Positions 47,933 through 60,535 of a stretch of 64,000 nt of DNA are shown piece after piece. Source of the stretch: Mikania micrantha (taxonomy: Eukaryota; Streptophyta; Magnoliopsida; Asterales; Asteraceae); contig CM018691.1 of the NCBI GenBank assembly GCA_009363875.1, forward strand, positions 2,108,001 to 2,172,000, written 5' to 3'. The position numbers and the translations under genes were made by a program. The notes beneath the pieces are model-generated. The model was not told the origin of the DNA. It did not search any database and saw only the letters and a program-made list of their open reading frames with translations. Every line of letters begins with the position of its first letter. Position 1 is the first letter of the stretch.

Positions 47933-47967
47933 TCTCCCCTAGTTAAAGGAATTTCGTCCCGAAATTC
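47933..47967 (-). other. Polypurine tract and pre-PPT hairpin, Gypsy element 2
   Basis: On the minus strand GAATTTCG/CGAAATTC with GGA loop (47949-47967), then AGGGGAGA (47933-47940) and the LTR at 47931. Confidence 0.85.
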
Positions 47968-50900
47968 AACTTGGAGTGACCGTAGTAAATAAATGTGGGT
48001 ACTTAAGCTTCATCTGATCTTCCCGCTCCCATGTGAATTCTGGACCCCGCTTCGATTCCCAACGTACTTTGACAATTGGAATTCTACTGCGTTTGAGTTG
48101 TTTAACCTCCCGATCCATTATCTCCACTGGTTTTTCAACAAAGTGCATGGTATCATCGATGCGGATGTCATCGAGTGGTACCTGAAGATCCTGATCAGCT
48201 AAGCACTTTCTTAGATTGGACACGTGAAACGTCGGGTGCACATTACTAAGTTCAAGAGGAAGTTCCAATTTGTAGGCCACCTTCCCGATCCGTTCAAGAA
48301 TCTTAAAAGGGCCAACGTATCGTGGAGCAAGCTTCCCCTTCTTCCCAATCGAACAACGCCCTTCCAAGGCGACACTTTAAGTAAAACCATATCTCCCACA
48401 TCAAACTCTAAAGGTTTTCTTCGTTTATCCGCGTAGCTCTTCTGTCGACTGCGAGCAGCTAACAGATTGTCGCGGATCTGGCGGATCTTGTCAGTCGTTT
48501 CCTGAATAATCTCAGGACCAGTAATCTGCGAATCGCCGACCTCGGTCCAACAAATAGGCGACCGACATTTCCTGCCATAAAGAGCTTCAAACGGCGCCAT
48601 ACCAATGCTCGCGTGATAACTGTTGTTATACGAGAACTCAACCAACGGTAAATGGCTATCCCAGTTGCCACCGAACTCGATGACACAAGCTCTCAACATG
48701 TCTTCTAATGTCTGAATCGTCCGCTCCGTCTGACCATCCGTTTGAGGATGATAGGCAGTGCTAAGATCCAGTCTTGTTCCAAAGGCTTCATGAAGTGATT
48801 CCCAAAATCGTGCCGTGAAGCGAGCATCACGGTCCGATATTATACTTAAGGGAATACCATGTCGACTAACGATCTCATCAATGTAGATACGAGCTAACTT
48901 CCGCACCGGGTAAGTTTCGCGTATCGGTAAGAAATGAGCCGACTTGGTCAATCTGTCAACAATTACCCAGATACTATCCTTACCGTTTGCGGTCCGTGGG
49001 AGTTTAGTAATGAAATCCATGGAAATATTCTCCCACTTCCACATCGGTATCTCTGGTTGTAATAACAATCCCGAAGGTCGCTGATGTTCGGCCTTGACTT
49101 TGGCACAGTTAAGGCACTTAGACACATATTCAGCAATATCCTTCTTCATTCCAGGCCACCAGTACAAGCCCCTAAGGTCTTGATACATCTTGTCAGAACC
49201 CGGATGGATCGAGTAACGAGACTTATGAGCTTCATTCATAATCACCATCCTAAGATCACCCCTGTTCGGTATCCACAACCGATTCAAATAATACATCAAA
49301 CCGTCATCCTTAGTTTCCAATAAGATTTCAGCCCCGCAAGACATCTCATTTTTCAAGTTATCCTGAGCTAATGAGAGTTGTTGGGCTGTGAGAACATCAT
49401 TACGGAGGTTAGTGTGCACTCGGACACTATGGATCTGAACTTGACTTTTGCGACTAAGCGCATCTGCTACTACATTCGCTTTACCAGGATGGTAGCGAAT
49501 TTCACAGTCATAATCATTCAACAGTTCAACCCATCTCCGTTGTCTCATGTTGAGCTCTTTCTGATTGAGAATATGTTGCAAGCTTTTATGATCAGTGAAC
49601 ACTACACACTTAGTGCCATAAAGATAGTGTCTCCATATCTTCAAAGCAAACACGACTGCGCCAAGTTCCAAGTCGTGTGTGGTGTAGTTCTTTTCGTGAA
49701 TCTTTAATTGTCTTGATGCATAAGCCACAACCTTTCCCCGTTGCATGAGAACACAACCGAGACCTAAGTTGGATGCATCACAATAAACTACAAAATCATC
49801 ATTTCCATCAGGCAGTGTCAAACAGGAGCATCACAAAGTTTCTGCTTCAAGGTCTGAAATGCCTCTTCTTGCTTTGGTCCCCACTCATATGGCCTATTCT
49901 TCTGAGTCAAAGCAGTGAGAGGGACAGCAATCCTGGAGAAGTTCGATATGAACCGCCGATAATAACCAGCAAGTCCAAGAAACGATCGAATCTCCGTCGG
50001 TGTCTTCGGTGTACTCCAATTCTTCACAGCATCAATCTTTGCAGGATCCACGTGAACACCATTTGCATTAACTATGTGTCCCAAGAACTGAACTTCCTTA
50101 AGCCAAAATTCACATTTAGAGAATTTGGCATACAGTCGCTCCTCTCTTAGGATCTCCAAAACCAACTTAAGGTGTTTCTCGTGTTCTTCCTTAGTCTTTG
50201 AGTAGATCAAAATATCATCAATGAATACTATCACAAATTTATCCAAGTATGGCCTGCAGACACGGTTCATGAGATCCATGAAAACCGCAGGTGCGTTGGT
50301 AAGGCCAAAGGGCATTACCAGGAATTCATAATGGCCATATCTTGTTCTGAAAGCAGTCTTGGGAATATCATCATCATGTACGCGAAGCTGATGATACCCA
50401 GACCTAAGATCGATCTTTGAAAACCATGCCGAGCCCTGAAGCTGATCGAAGAGATCATCGATGCGCGGCAGTGGATATCGATTCTTGATAGTCAACTTGT
50501 TCAATTCGCGATAGTCGATGCACATCCGGAATGACCCGTCCTTTTTCTTGACAAATAGGACCGGTGCACCCCATGGCGAATGGCTCGGGCGAATGAATCC
50601 TTTATCGGTAAGTTCTTGCAATTGACTCGCCAATTCTTGCAACTCCGATGGTGCAAGTCTGTAAGGAGCTTTGGCGACTGGGTTCGCACCAGGTACTAAG
50701 TCGATTCGGAACTCAACTTGACGTTCTGGTGGAAGACCCGGTAAATCGTCTGGAAAGACTTCTGGGAAATCTCTTATCACTGGAACATCTTCTATCTTCT
50801 TTCCTTTCTCTTTCTTCTCCACAATATGAGCTAAAAATGCTATACATTTCTTCCTAAGGTACTTGTGTGCTTTAGTGCAAGACATTAGCTTAAGACCTTT

Positions 50901-52520
50901 ACTAGCAGTTTCTCCAAATATTCTCAAAGTTTCACCCGAAGGTAATGGAATACGAATATATTTCTCATGACATACAATCTCCGCTCTGTGGGTGGCTAAC
51001 CAATCCATGCCTATGATAACATCAAAGCTACCAAGATGCATAGGTATAAGATCAATTGGGAAAACGTGATCATTTAAGTTCACAGTACATCCAATGATAA
51101 TAGTGTCAATATCAATAGTGTTTCCGTCAGCCACTTCCACGTTAAACGGTTTATCTAAATATGTACGTGTTCTACCAAGCAAGCATTCGAAATCATATGA
51201 AACAAAACTCCTATCGGCACCAGAATCAAATAAAACAGATGCATAAGAGTTGTTGATCAGAAATGTACCGTTGACCACATCCTGGTTGGCTTGAGCAGCT
51301 GGAGCATTCAACTGAAAAGCCCGGCCTCTTGCCACCCTCTGATTATTTCCAGTCAGCTTTGGGCACTGATTTCTGAAGTGACCCACTTCACCACATTCAT
51401 AACAGGCTCTTGCCTGTGCTTGAGGTACCTGGCGAATGGGTACAGCAGGAATAGGTTGTGCATGAGGAGCTGGCAGTGCAAGCGGTGCATGTTGCATCCT
51501 TTGTGCTTGCGGTGCACTCCGACAAACATTAGCATAGTGCCCAAACTTGCCACAGTTGTTGCAGACGCGACATGGCAAGTTAGGTGCATGATGATATCTA
51601 CAAGTATTACATTGGGGAGTGTTCCCAGTGTAATTTCTTGCAGTAGTGTTGGATGACTGCTGCGCAGACTTAGCAGCAGGTACAGTGACCATAAAGTTTC
51701 TATTCTTCCTCTTCTTGTTGCTGCTTTTAGACGAGCTAGCAGCTTCAGACTTGACTTCAGCTTTGACTTCTTTTGCAGCAGTCTTGGTGTCAGTCTTCTT
51801 ATATCCCTTGCGAGTAAGAGTTCCATTCTTCACGTGGTTATCAGTAAGAGTTGCAGATAGACGGATAGCAGCCTCCAGTGTTTTGGGATTGCTCCCATAG
51901 ACTGTATCCTGAATCTGCACCGGCAGCCCGCCGATATACTTCTCAATCGCCCTCTCCAAGGGTGTCACCAAGTGAGGTACCAGCAAGCTATACTCATGAA
52001 ACTGAGTATTGTAGATGACATTCTCTCCGCTATCCTGCTCGAGTTCCCAGAACTCAGCCTCCAGTTTCCTCATCTCGCTTCTAGGACAGAATTCAGTGGT
52101 CATCAGAGTCTTGACCTCTGTCCATGTCAGTGCTAAGGCAGCATCCACTCCCCTAGTTCGCTTTTCCCCATTCCACCAAGTCAGTGCTCTCTTTTGGAAA
52201 ACACTGGTGGCATAGCGAATTTTCAGATTCTCAGGGCATTCGCTGTTGATGAAGGTGTTCTCCATACTCTCAAACCACTGCAGCAGACCAGTGGCTGATT
52301 CAGCACCCGTAAATTTCAGAGGATTACAGGAATTGAAGTGTTTGAATGTGCAAGTTGTCTGATTTGCACCACCTCGATTCTGGTTGATGTTTTGGTTGGC
52401 CTGAGTCAACTGATTCACCAACCCAGTGATGAGGTTAGCTAACTCTTGCATGCCAGGGTTGGCATTACCGTTAGCATCCTCAGCGTTCGTATCATCTCCG
52501 TTGTGACGGCGAGGCGGCAT
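47966..52520 (-). pseudogene. Gag-pol polyprotein of Gypsy element 2, two frameshifts
   Basis: The first frame (52520-49818, 900 codons) starts MPPRRHNGDD and holds capsid, two CCHC knuckles (CNNCGKFGHYANVC, CYECGEVGHFRNQC), protease (LFDSGADRSFVS) and RT (FRMCIDYRELNKL, VIVFIDDILIYSKT). It breaks at about 49820 after CDAPV, where one T appears missing. The next frame carries RNase H (VVYCDASNLGLGC), integrase zinc domain (CLNCAKVKAEHQ) and catalytic core (MDFITKLPRT, AYHPQTDGQTERT). A second one-base break at about 48345-48365 separates it from the C-terminal chromodomain-like segment (VKVRWESKRGPEFTWE, 48367-47966). Otherwise intact. Chromodomains of this group target integration to heterochromatin (established). 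Confidence 0.92.
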
Positions 52521-54050
52521 GTTTCTGAAGGAAATAGAAACATGTTACTACCGTTTACGACGTAAGCTATACAAACAATGGTTAAATGAGTTCATTTAAG
52601 CAGTTAGGATTTAATATAGGAACTATATTTATCTCCTATCTGTCATTAAACTCAAAATGTGTATAATTTCCTATTATTATTCTAAGTGTCCTAGTTGGTC
52701 ATAACTAGTGTTAACTAACTATTTCCTAGGTCCTATACATTCCTCACTCTATACTAACACTGACAACCTCCCAATGCAATGCAACAAGCTTATATATAGG
52801 GCATATGCAGAGGTAGATCGCAATCTCCCCTACACCGTCCCACCACCGTTCCATTGCACCACGATTATGCCCTTGCTAGTGTGTAGAGTGTGTCATGCAG
52901 TTCACCATAAATCTCACCTCACAAACCTTATCCTTAGTAGGATAATTTTGAGTGAAGTGATCTCTAGTTCCCTTGGACTTTTAGGTTTGCCTAATGTCTA
53001 AGTTCACCTGACATGTAGGCTTGCCTATTTCTAAGCTCACCTAATGTCTAAGTTCACCTGACATTAAGTTCCCCTAATTGTCTAAGTTCACTAAAATCTA
53101 TATCAATTCCAATGTCAATAATCATCATTAAGGGTTCATATCATCACGAAGTGCTCTTATTGTCACTAAGTGTTCATATCCTCCCTATAGTTTATTCTTG
53201 TCAAGTGTCCATACCATCACTAAGTGTTAGTATCATCACTATGCGTTTATATTATCATCAAGTGTCCATATTATCACCCAAGTCTATATCCCATCACTAA
53301 TCGCTCATCTCATTCGTTAATCCTATGCACCCTACGTGTCCAATCAGTGTGTTTCATAAGTGAATTTATAAGTATTTATCAAGTGTGATCATTCAAGAGT
53401 CAATCCCAGTCAATCCATCAAACATATCATCAACAGTCCACAATCATATCCTCTCAAACCCTCCTAGTAAGGTCCTAATAATATCCTAAGTTCCTGACAC
53501 TGACAGACCCCCGATATACTTCAAATGGTATATGTATAGGGCATATGCAAGAGTAGGTCGCAACCTCCCTTACACCGTCCCACCACCTTTGTAGTATACC
53601 ACGAGTGTGTCCTTGTCTGGTGATCACAAGATCTAACAGATAATTCCTAAAGCAAATAAATTTCTAAGCAGTTAAGTTCCTAAGCAGATAAGTGTCCCAA
53701 ACGGGTAGTTCCCTTATTCCTCAATACTGACATCCACCCGATGTACTGTAAATGGTATATGTATAGGGCATATGATAAGGGTAGGTCGCAACCGCCCAAA
53801 CCACCGTCCCACCACCTTTACAATACACCACGAGTATGTCCTTATCGAGTCATTAGGGCACACGTAAGCAAGAAATTAGTAGCAGCATATATATTCAAAA
53901 GTTTAACGGGAGTTCAGTTAACATGTAATAAACACATAAGCATGAAATCCTGAACATACTAACTAGTGTATGAAATTAATTCATACTAGGGTATCCTATG
54001 GTTATAGACTAGGTCAACCATTTCTAGTAACCTAATTCCCTATAACCCAG
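52521..54050 (-). other. Long repeat-rich leader of Gypsy element 2
   Basis: 1.5 kb between primer site and gag start, with no coding frame. Three diverged copies of a 120-bp module (52757-52880, 53497-53617, 53725-53846) match one in each LTR. Tandem CTAAGTTCACCTGACAT repeats lie at about 52980-53095 and degenerate TATCATCACTAAGTG repeats at about 53105-53300. Confidence 0.75.
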
Positions 54051-54062
54051 GCTCTGATACCA
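54051..54062 (-). other. Primer-binding site of Gypsy element 2, tRNA-Met
   Basis: Complement reads TGGTATCAGAGC three bases inside the LTR edge at 54066. Confidence 0.93.
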
Positions 54063-54065
54063 ATC

Positions 54066-57000
54066 TGTAACACCCCGACCGACGGCGGAATCATCGGGAT
54101 GCCACGAGGGATGTGTAGATTGTTCAAAAGCTCATGGGCATCTAAATCATATCATCATATATCATTTAATCAACCACAATAATTACACAAAAATCATGTT
54201 CATCATGAATCAAATTCACAAAAGATTTAGTTAAACTAACTAAACTCTAATCGCCAGAAATTTAGTTAATTAACTAAGTCCAAGAATCCTATATGATGAT
54301 GATGTCCAAAATAGAAGAGATCATCCTCTTCATCCTACTTGTCTCCATCACCTGAAACATGTAAGAAAATCAAGTGTCAACTACAAAAGTAGTTGGTGAG
54401 TAATCATAAGTTTTTATATTTAAAAATGTTTTAGAAAAATGCGTTTGAAAGTTTATGCTTAAAATGGTTTTATAAAATGCTTTGTTTAAAACGGGTTTAA
54501 AACTTATGATCTTCTTGAGAAAATCCATATGAATACCTGTATGAGATAATCCAACACACATCCATCAATTCAACAGCTAAACACATACACAATCACATAA
54601 CCACATAACCAAATCGATCATAGTCAATCACAATTAATCATAATCAAATATAGACAATCAATCCACAACAAATCAACCAAACTCAATTAAATCATATTCT
54701 CAATCAATGTTCGTGACTATACATGATTCCTTATGTATTTAACATAAGTTAGATACATGAATCATGGAGTGGTCGCTAACCACGTGACAATACATGAAAC
54801 CAAAGCAAATAACCGAAGTTAAAGGCAATGCTTCACAGATGTGGAAACCATCCACGTGACAATACACGATGTCAAAGCAATTAACCGAAGTTAAGAGCGA
54901 TGACTCTCGGGATTTGTGACAATACTTGTAATCTTTGTTATTGACCTAGGTCAATAACAATGTTTACATGGATATAAAATAATAAGAGATAATCCCATAA
55001 TAATGATAATTACAAATGTGAATATCATATTGATAAACAGGTATTAACCTTGTGTTATCAAAATAATATTTAATTTGGTATACATGTTTCACCTCCGGGT
55101 TTTAAAACCAAAAACAGTTTAAAGAAAAGGGAGGTTATGAGAACTCACCTGTAGTCCTTAGGATGGTGTTCTCGTATTTTGCGCGCTCGCGTATATCACT
55201 CAAGTCAACTCAAGTATCTGTAAATTTTACATGTGCTCGTGTTTATAAATACAAGTGTTTTATTAATATTGGATGATCATCTTAATTCACTTTAATACCA
55301 TAGGTACTCTAACGACCTAGTCTTTATTCGATGCTAAGTTAGGTAGGGACACCTATGGTTCATCAATATTCAGCCTACAATTGACCTTTAAACCCATAAG
55401 CTTCATTTGTTCAACATGTGAGGGTCTTTAATTATCAATTTTAGAGTTTACATTTTATAAAGGTATCAACCTTATATCTTATGTATCCTTCTTGTGTATA
55501 TATACGTATATGTATGCATGCATGGTAAATTCTTTTCTTAATCACACACGTCAACGTTATTGAAATCAACTTTATGGTTTAAGGATTATAATTAACTTGT
55601 TTCTATAAGCCTTCACTATATATAACATTCCAAAATTTAAAGTTGACATTATTAAAGAAAGATGGTGACATAGTATCCCCATGCATGCATGTTATTCATA
55701 TACATACACATATATGTAATTATAACTTTCATTTAACCCAAATCCCCTAGTTTAGTAGAATTTAAATTCACCCAGCCCAAGACCAGCGAACCTTAGGCCC
55801 ATTCTCACTAAGGTTCGGCCATCAAATTCGCTTCCCCATGGTCGTGGCTAAGCTAGAGAGTTCGGTGTCCCTAGGGTTCGCCACCCTAGGGTTCGGTTCC
55901 AAGGAGGTAGTGGGTTCGGCTAAGAGCAGGCCCAGGGTTCGTTGCCCTTAGTCCCACGAATCCCTTAGGTCCGTCTGTTAGCTAGGTAGGGTTCGTTTCT
56001 CATAAGAGGGTTCGTTCAATTCCACTGGTTCGCTAAACAAAAGAGTTCGTGTGATATCGCCCAACCAAAGTTCGCCTGCTAGCAAGAGGGTTCGTTGAAC
56101 TGGTTATGGCTCGCTAGGGTTCGCTGGGTGCCAAAGGTAGAGAAGGGTTCGTGCGGCTGGGTTGAAGGGCATGATCAACAGGTTCGTTCCAGGGCAGGGT
56201 TCGGCTGCCCTGGGTTCGCGACCAGCTCTGCATCGGCTCCTGTTCATCATCCTCATCGCCATGCTCATCACAATTAAGTCTAAACCACTACTTCTACTTG
56301 ATCCCATTAACTCATTTTAAGGTTTTATAAATACATGGTTCGGTTGTAACAATAATACATCCAAGATTCGTGATTTACAACTAAAACCGCAACTAAAAGC
56401 CCAGATTTACCTCAATCCCGTGAATGAATGTGATATTTTCTTGTACTTCCTCGTTCTTCTCGATCACCCGAACGCGTGGCCGCCAAGATCTCGCGATTCC
56501 GACGAGAAACGAGCGAGATATCGTAGAGAGAAGTTGTAGAGAGAGAAAGTGGCGTTTTTATGGAGCTAGAGAGAGAGTATGTCTTGCAAGAATGAAGAAG
56601 AAGAAGAAATAAAGGGTTTTTATAGTCCGGTCAATCCCCGCGTGTTCGGTCTCGTTTTTATAGCGATAAAATATTATAAACGATCGGTTTTTATCATAAA
56701 ACACGTTTAAAATTGTAAAATGTTTAAATAAATAGATTTCGTTTAATAAGGTGATTTTAAATAAATTGCTTCGTAAAAACGGTTTCCGTTTATTTTCGCT
56801 AAATCAATTATTTAATAACTAATTTATTCGAACTCATTTTAAGTTGTGATTTCTAATAAACGTTTTAAGTTTTATTTAATAATTTAATATCGTAATATAT
56901 TATTTAATTATCTCGTCGAAACGCGTTACTCGCGTACGTATTCGTAAAGATCGTCATCTTTGCGAATCCGACGCTCGTATCGTATTTCGATTTGATTTAT

Positions 57001-57636
57001 TATTTATGGAATGTTGTTTCAGTATATTATCCTTAATAATTATATTCGTGTGAATCGTCACTCACGCGAATACATTATTAAGTTAACATTTCTGAATCCA
57101 CATTCGCGTTTAAGTAATGTTCGTAACCTCACTTCGCGTAATTAATTCCCATTATTTAACACTTTAATATTATCATTTCCCAAACCAAAACCCACTAAAT
57201 CCTAGTCACTGACACATCCATGATAGACCGAAATATGCATATGTATAGGGCATATGCAGAGGTAGATCGCAACCTCCCCTACACCGTCCCACCGCTATTT
57301 CGATAAACCATGACCATGTGTCCTTAACTATGTTTAGTAACCAGACCATAACAAACTCCCAGTTCCCTCCCAAAACCATTCTCAAACCAATAATCCATAA
57401 TCATCAGTAATAACACTGCGATAAACTCTATGGGTCTGTTCAGTTATATTTCAACTAAACTTCCCAAGGTTTACGCGTATAATATATTATAAAATCATGC
57501 ATACCAGTAACAGTGATAATATCAGCAAGGTCAAACAATAATATCATAATCAATAATATTCATAAATCTCCGGTCGTACAGTACAATCGTACGGATGTAC
57601 GGATGTACGGACAACCGAAAGTACAGTGATGTTACA
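54066..57636 (-). repeat. 5' LTR of Gypsy element 2 (3571 bp, complete)
   Basis: Termini TGTAACATCA and GGGGTGTTACA on the minus strand. Has the GTTCG-rich island (about 55780-56235) with hairpin 56189-56213 and the 120-bp module at 57206-57327. The shared LTR block is at 54350-54415. Confidence 0.93.
54350..54415 (-). promoter_or_regulatory. LTR hairpin plus CAG-GT block (Gypsy 2)
   Basis: Minus strand: CTCAC, then CAACTAC/GTAGTTG stem with TTTT loop (54378-54395), about 15 nt, then TTACATGTTTCAGGTGA. About 290 bp from the LTR end. Confidence 0.6.
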
Positions 57637-58012
57637 TAATACTTGATTAAAATCACGATAATAAACACATATTTGATGAAAAAAGTTGCCAAAACCCCAT
57701 AAAAATCTTAAATAATACATAATTCACGATATGATAGTCCATAACATGATAATTTTGACGTATTTGAAAAGAAAACAAAAGCCTTAACATATAACAGATT
57801 ATAAATACCAAAATAATTTTAAGTTGGTTGGTACCTTAGGATTGTTGACTGACTTATGATTGTAGACCAGCTTTAAAGCATTTGATTCGTGACTAATATT
57901 AAGCAAATTGTTTCTTCATTAAACTCACTAAAAGTAGTTTTATTATAACATGCAAATAAGCATATAATAACATTATTAAAAGCTAAAGTATAAAAATATA
58001 TAAACTCAAAGG
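57637..58012. other. Intergenic, no gene recognised
   Basis: AT-rich DNA between Gypsy element 2 and a hAT MITE. The first five bases (TAATA) may be the target duplication of the Gypsy element. Nothing else was identified. Confidence 0.6.
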
Positions 58013-58020
58013 AAAATAAC

Positions 58021-58246
58021 CAGGGACGGAGGATTATAAGGGCCCGGGGGTGCCCCGGCCCCCCGTTTTTCGCTCAGAAGTATCGATATAATAGTATTTC
58101 GTCCGAAAATCATTCGGTTCCCTTCGTTTTCTTCCTAAAAATCCTCCGCCCCCTCCGTTTTCATCCTAAAAATCCTTCGGCCCCCTCCGTTTTCTTCCTA
58201 AAAATCATTCGGCCCCCTCCGAGCTTTTTTCCAAGCTCCGTCACGG
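58021..58246. mobile_element. hAT-type MITE (226 bp) with 8-bp target duplication
   Basis: Ends CAGGGACGGAG and, inverted, CCGTGACGGAG match at 9 of 11 positions. Identical 8-bp repeats AAAATAAC flank it (58013-58020 and 58247-58254), as for hAT elements (established). The interior has about three to four tandem copies of a 33-bp unit with CCTAAAAATC and CGGCCCCCTCCG. Confidence 0.82.
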
Positions 58247-58254
58247 AAAATAAC

Positions 58255-60524
58255 ATTGCAAAAATATGCAATTAACTAGTCTTTTATGCATATAAGAGCT
58301 TTAACGGTTTGTTTACTAAGTCAACTTCGATGTTGATCAAGTGCCCTTCCTCTGTTACTAAAGGTATACTATGATGTTACAATAGGTACTATAATGATCA
58401 AAAAGTTTTTAGTTATCCTCGTAAGTAAAGGATATCTAAACTTGTTGGCTTTTCAAAAATCCAACACATACACTTCCAACTTCCTATCAACTCTAAACTC
58501 ATTTAAATATAATTGCAATTGTAACTTTTTTTTAGTTATTAAATATTTACTCTAAAATGATCAAATTTTAAAAATGAAATATTTTAAAATTAATAAATCA
58601 ATTGGTTAGATACAATATATAAAACAAAACAATTAAACTGCATTAAGTTTTGCTCTAACCCCACAAGCACATATTGAGTCATATGTTGTTTCATCAACGT
58701 TTCTAGCATGTAAAGTACTTGTGACATTTGATGCACGTGTTAAACCACACACGTTTAATACGACACATTCATTGAAAGTATTATACAAAAAATGAACATT
58801 TTTCAAGTTTAGTACTTTAGTGTTATTATCTTAGTATACATGTGAATAACCCAATCAATAAAACGCAACTTGTAGTTAGAGTTTAACGTCACATCTAGGT
58901 CTAAAGTAAGGGAAAATTAGACTAATATTTCTTAAACTTCTCCGACATCAACTCTTCAATTATTATTATTTTTGTATAATGTCTTTGAACTCTTGCTATA
59001 CAAAGTCAGATAAGCTACAAAAAATGTGTGGATAGTACAAGTTTGTAACATGATATTTAGTACCCAAAATACATTAGTCACATCATATAAAACTCCAATA
59101 AAACAAAAAATATTCTTAATTGTGTAATAGTGTGTATCATGATAATACTTGTAGAGCTGTAATTATAATCACGTGATTATAAGTGGCAAAAGGCACGTCA
59201 ATGAATGGCAAGATTGTAGTTGACATTGCAACACAAGTTTTTTTTTTTTTTTTTTTTAAGTGAGATTGTAACAAGTAAGAACAAGTGGATAGTAATCACA
59301 TATAGCCAACTATTTATAAATATTAATAGGTTTGAACATATAAGTTAACATGCTAACATGTGTATTTACCTATTTAGAAACGAATTTTGTCGTGCCTTAA
59401 CGTGTCCAGTATCAAACACCTTGACCAATCTAAAATGATATGTTGAATTTTAATGTTAAAATTTCATGATAAAAAACCTAAAATGCCTGTGTTGTTGAAG
59501 AAAACTTGCTTTTATGAAAACATGTGAAATGACGTTTTTAGCATGTATAAATTTATTTGATTGATATCCATTCAACCATTTATTCAATTTAAATATCACC
59601 ATCTTATATCACATTACATTGCCTTATCATTTTTTTTTTAAAATCAAATGCTTATAATTTCTTTTAATCTTTTCTAAAGACTTATTTCTTTCTAGTCTAA
59701 CCTCATACACACAATACTTAATCTAAACAAGCCTAGCTAACCTTAGATCAGAAACTCGAAAAAAAATCGAAATACAAATCGTATCCGAAACCCGAAAAAA
59801 CCTCACCCGAAATCAATTTGGGTTGTTCGGGTCGGATAATATGATTTTAGATTCGGTTTGGGTCGGGTTTCAGATATACAAAAACTAGCTTTTTCGGGTT
59901 GGATATCCAAATAACCCGAATATAACCTGTTTGTTTGGGATATTCGGATGTAAGAATACGGTTTTCAAGGTTGTTTGGGTCGGATAATATATTTTGAGAT
60001 TTGGGTCGGGTCGATTTAGGATGGGCCAAAAAATTTTCAGATATGAATAACCTGATTCGAATAACTCGTTATCCGACTTGATGAGCACCTGTAGGTGGGA
60101 GAAACACAGTTCATTCCTCTATGGGGGGATCAAATTGAAGCAATTTTAGAGATTACTTTTTAATCTTTGCTCAATTCAACATTTTTCCTCTTTTATACTA
60201 TAAACAAAATTTAAACTAATGAAACTTAAACGTGTGATAAAGAGAAAAATAAAAAATTGCTGTCATTTAGAAAGAAAAAAAAGTCATATGAAAAGTTGTT
60301 GAGATATCTACATCACCTTAGAAATGATTGCCCATATATATGCAATATAACCGGTTAACTATAATCATATCATTGGACCCATTCTATACGACCCTGAACT
60401 TCATATACGATTAGTATTTGGTTTTTATACGATCAATATTGGCTTATATGACCGTATAGTTTTTCTAAAAACAAGTCAGGGTTGTAATTTTTATAAGTTT
60501 GTCTACTCGTATAGTTACAACCCG
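58255..60524. other. Intergenic AT-rich DNA, no gene recognised
   Basis: Contains a T tract of about 20 at 59238-59257 and a CCCGAA/TTCGGG-rich segment at about 59755-60085, similar in style to the hAT-like element at 25149-25677, but I could not find its flanking duplication. No exon or RNA gene was seen. Confidence 0.55.
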
Positions 60525-60535
60525 TATAAAAGATA

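Larger units (their letters stand above)
45007..57636 (-). mobile_element. Tekay-like Ty3/Gypsy chromovirus 2, nearly intact
   Basis: Direct LTRs at 45007-47931 (3' LTR, cut by the gap) and 54066-57636 (5' LTR, complete, 3571 bp). Primer site 54051-54062, long leader, gag-pol 52520-47966, polypurine tract 47933-47940 on the complement. LTR termini are TGTAACATCA and GGGGTGTTACA. Right flank is TAATA; the matching left flank is in the gap. Only two frameshifts are seen in about 1500 codons, so it may be young. It lies tail to tail with Gypsy element 1. Confidence 0.92.
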
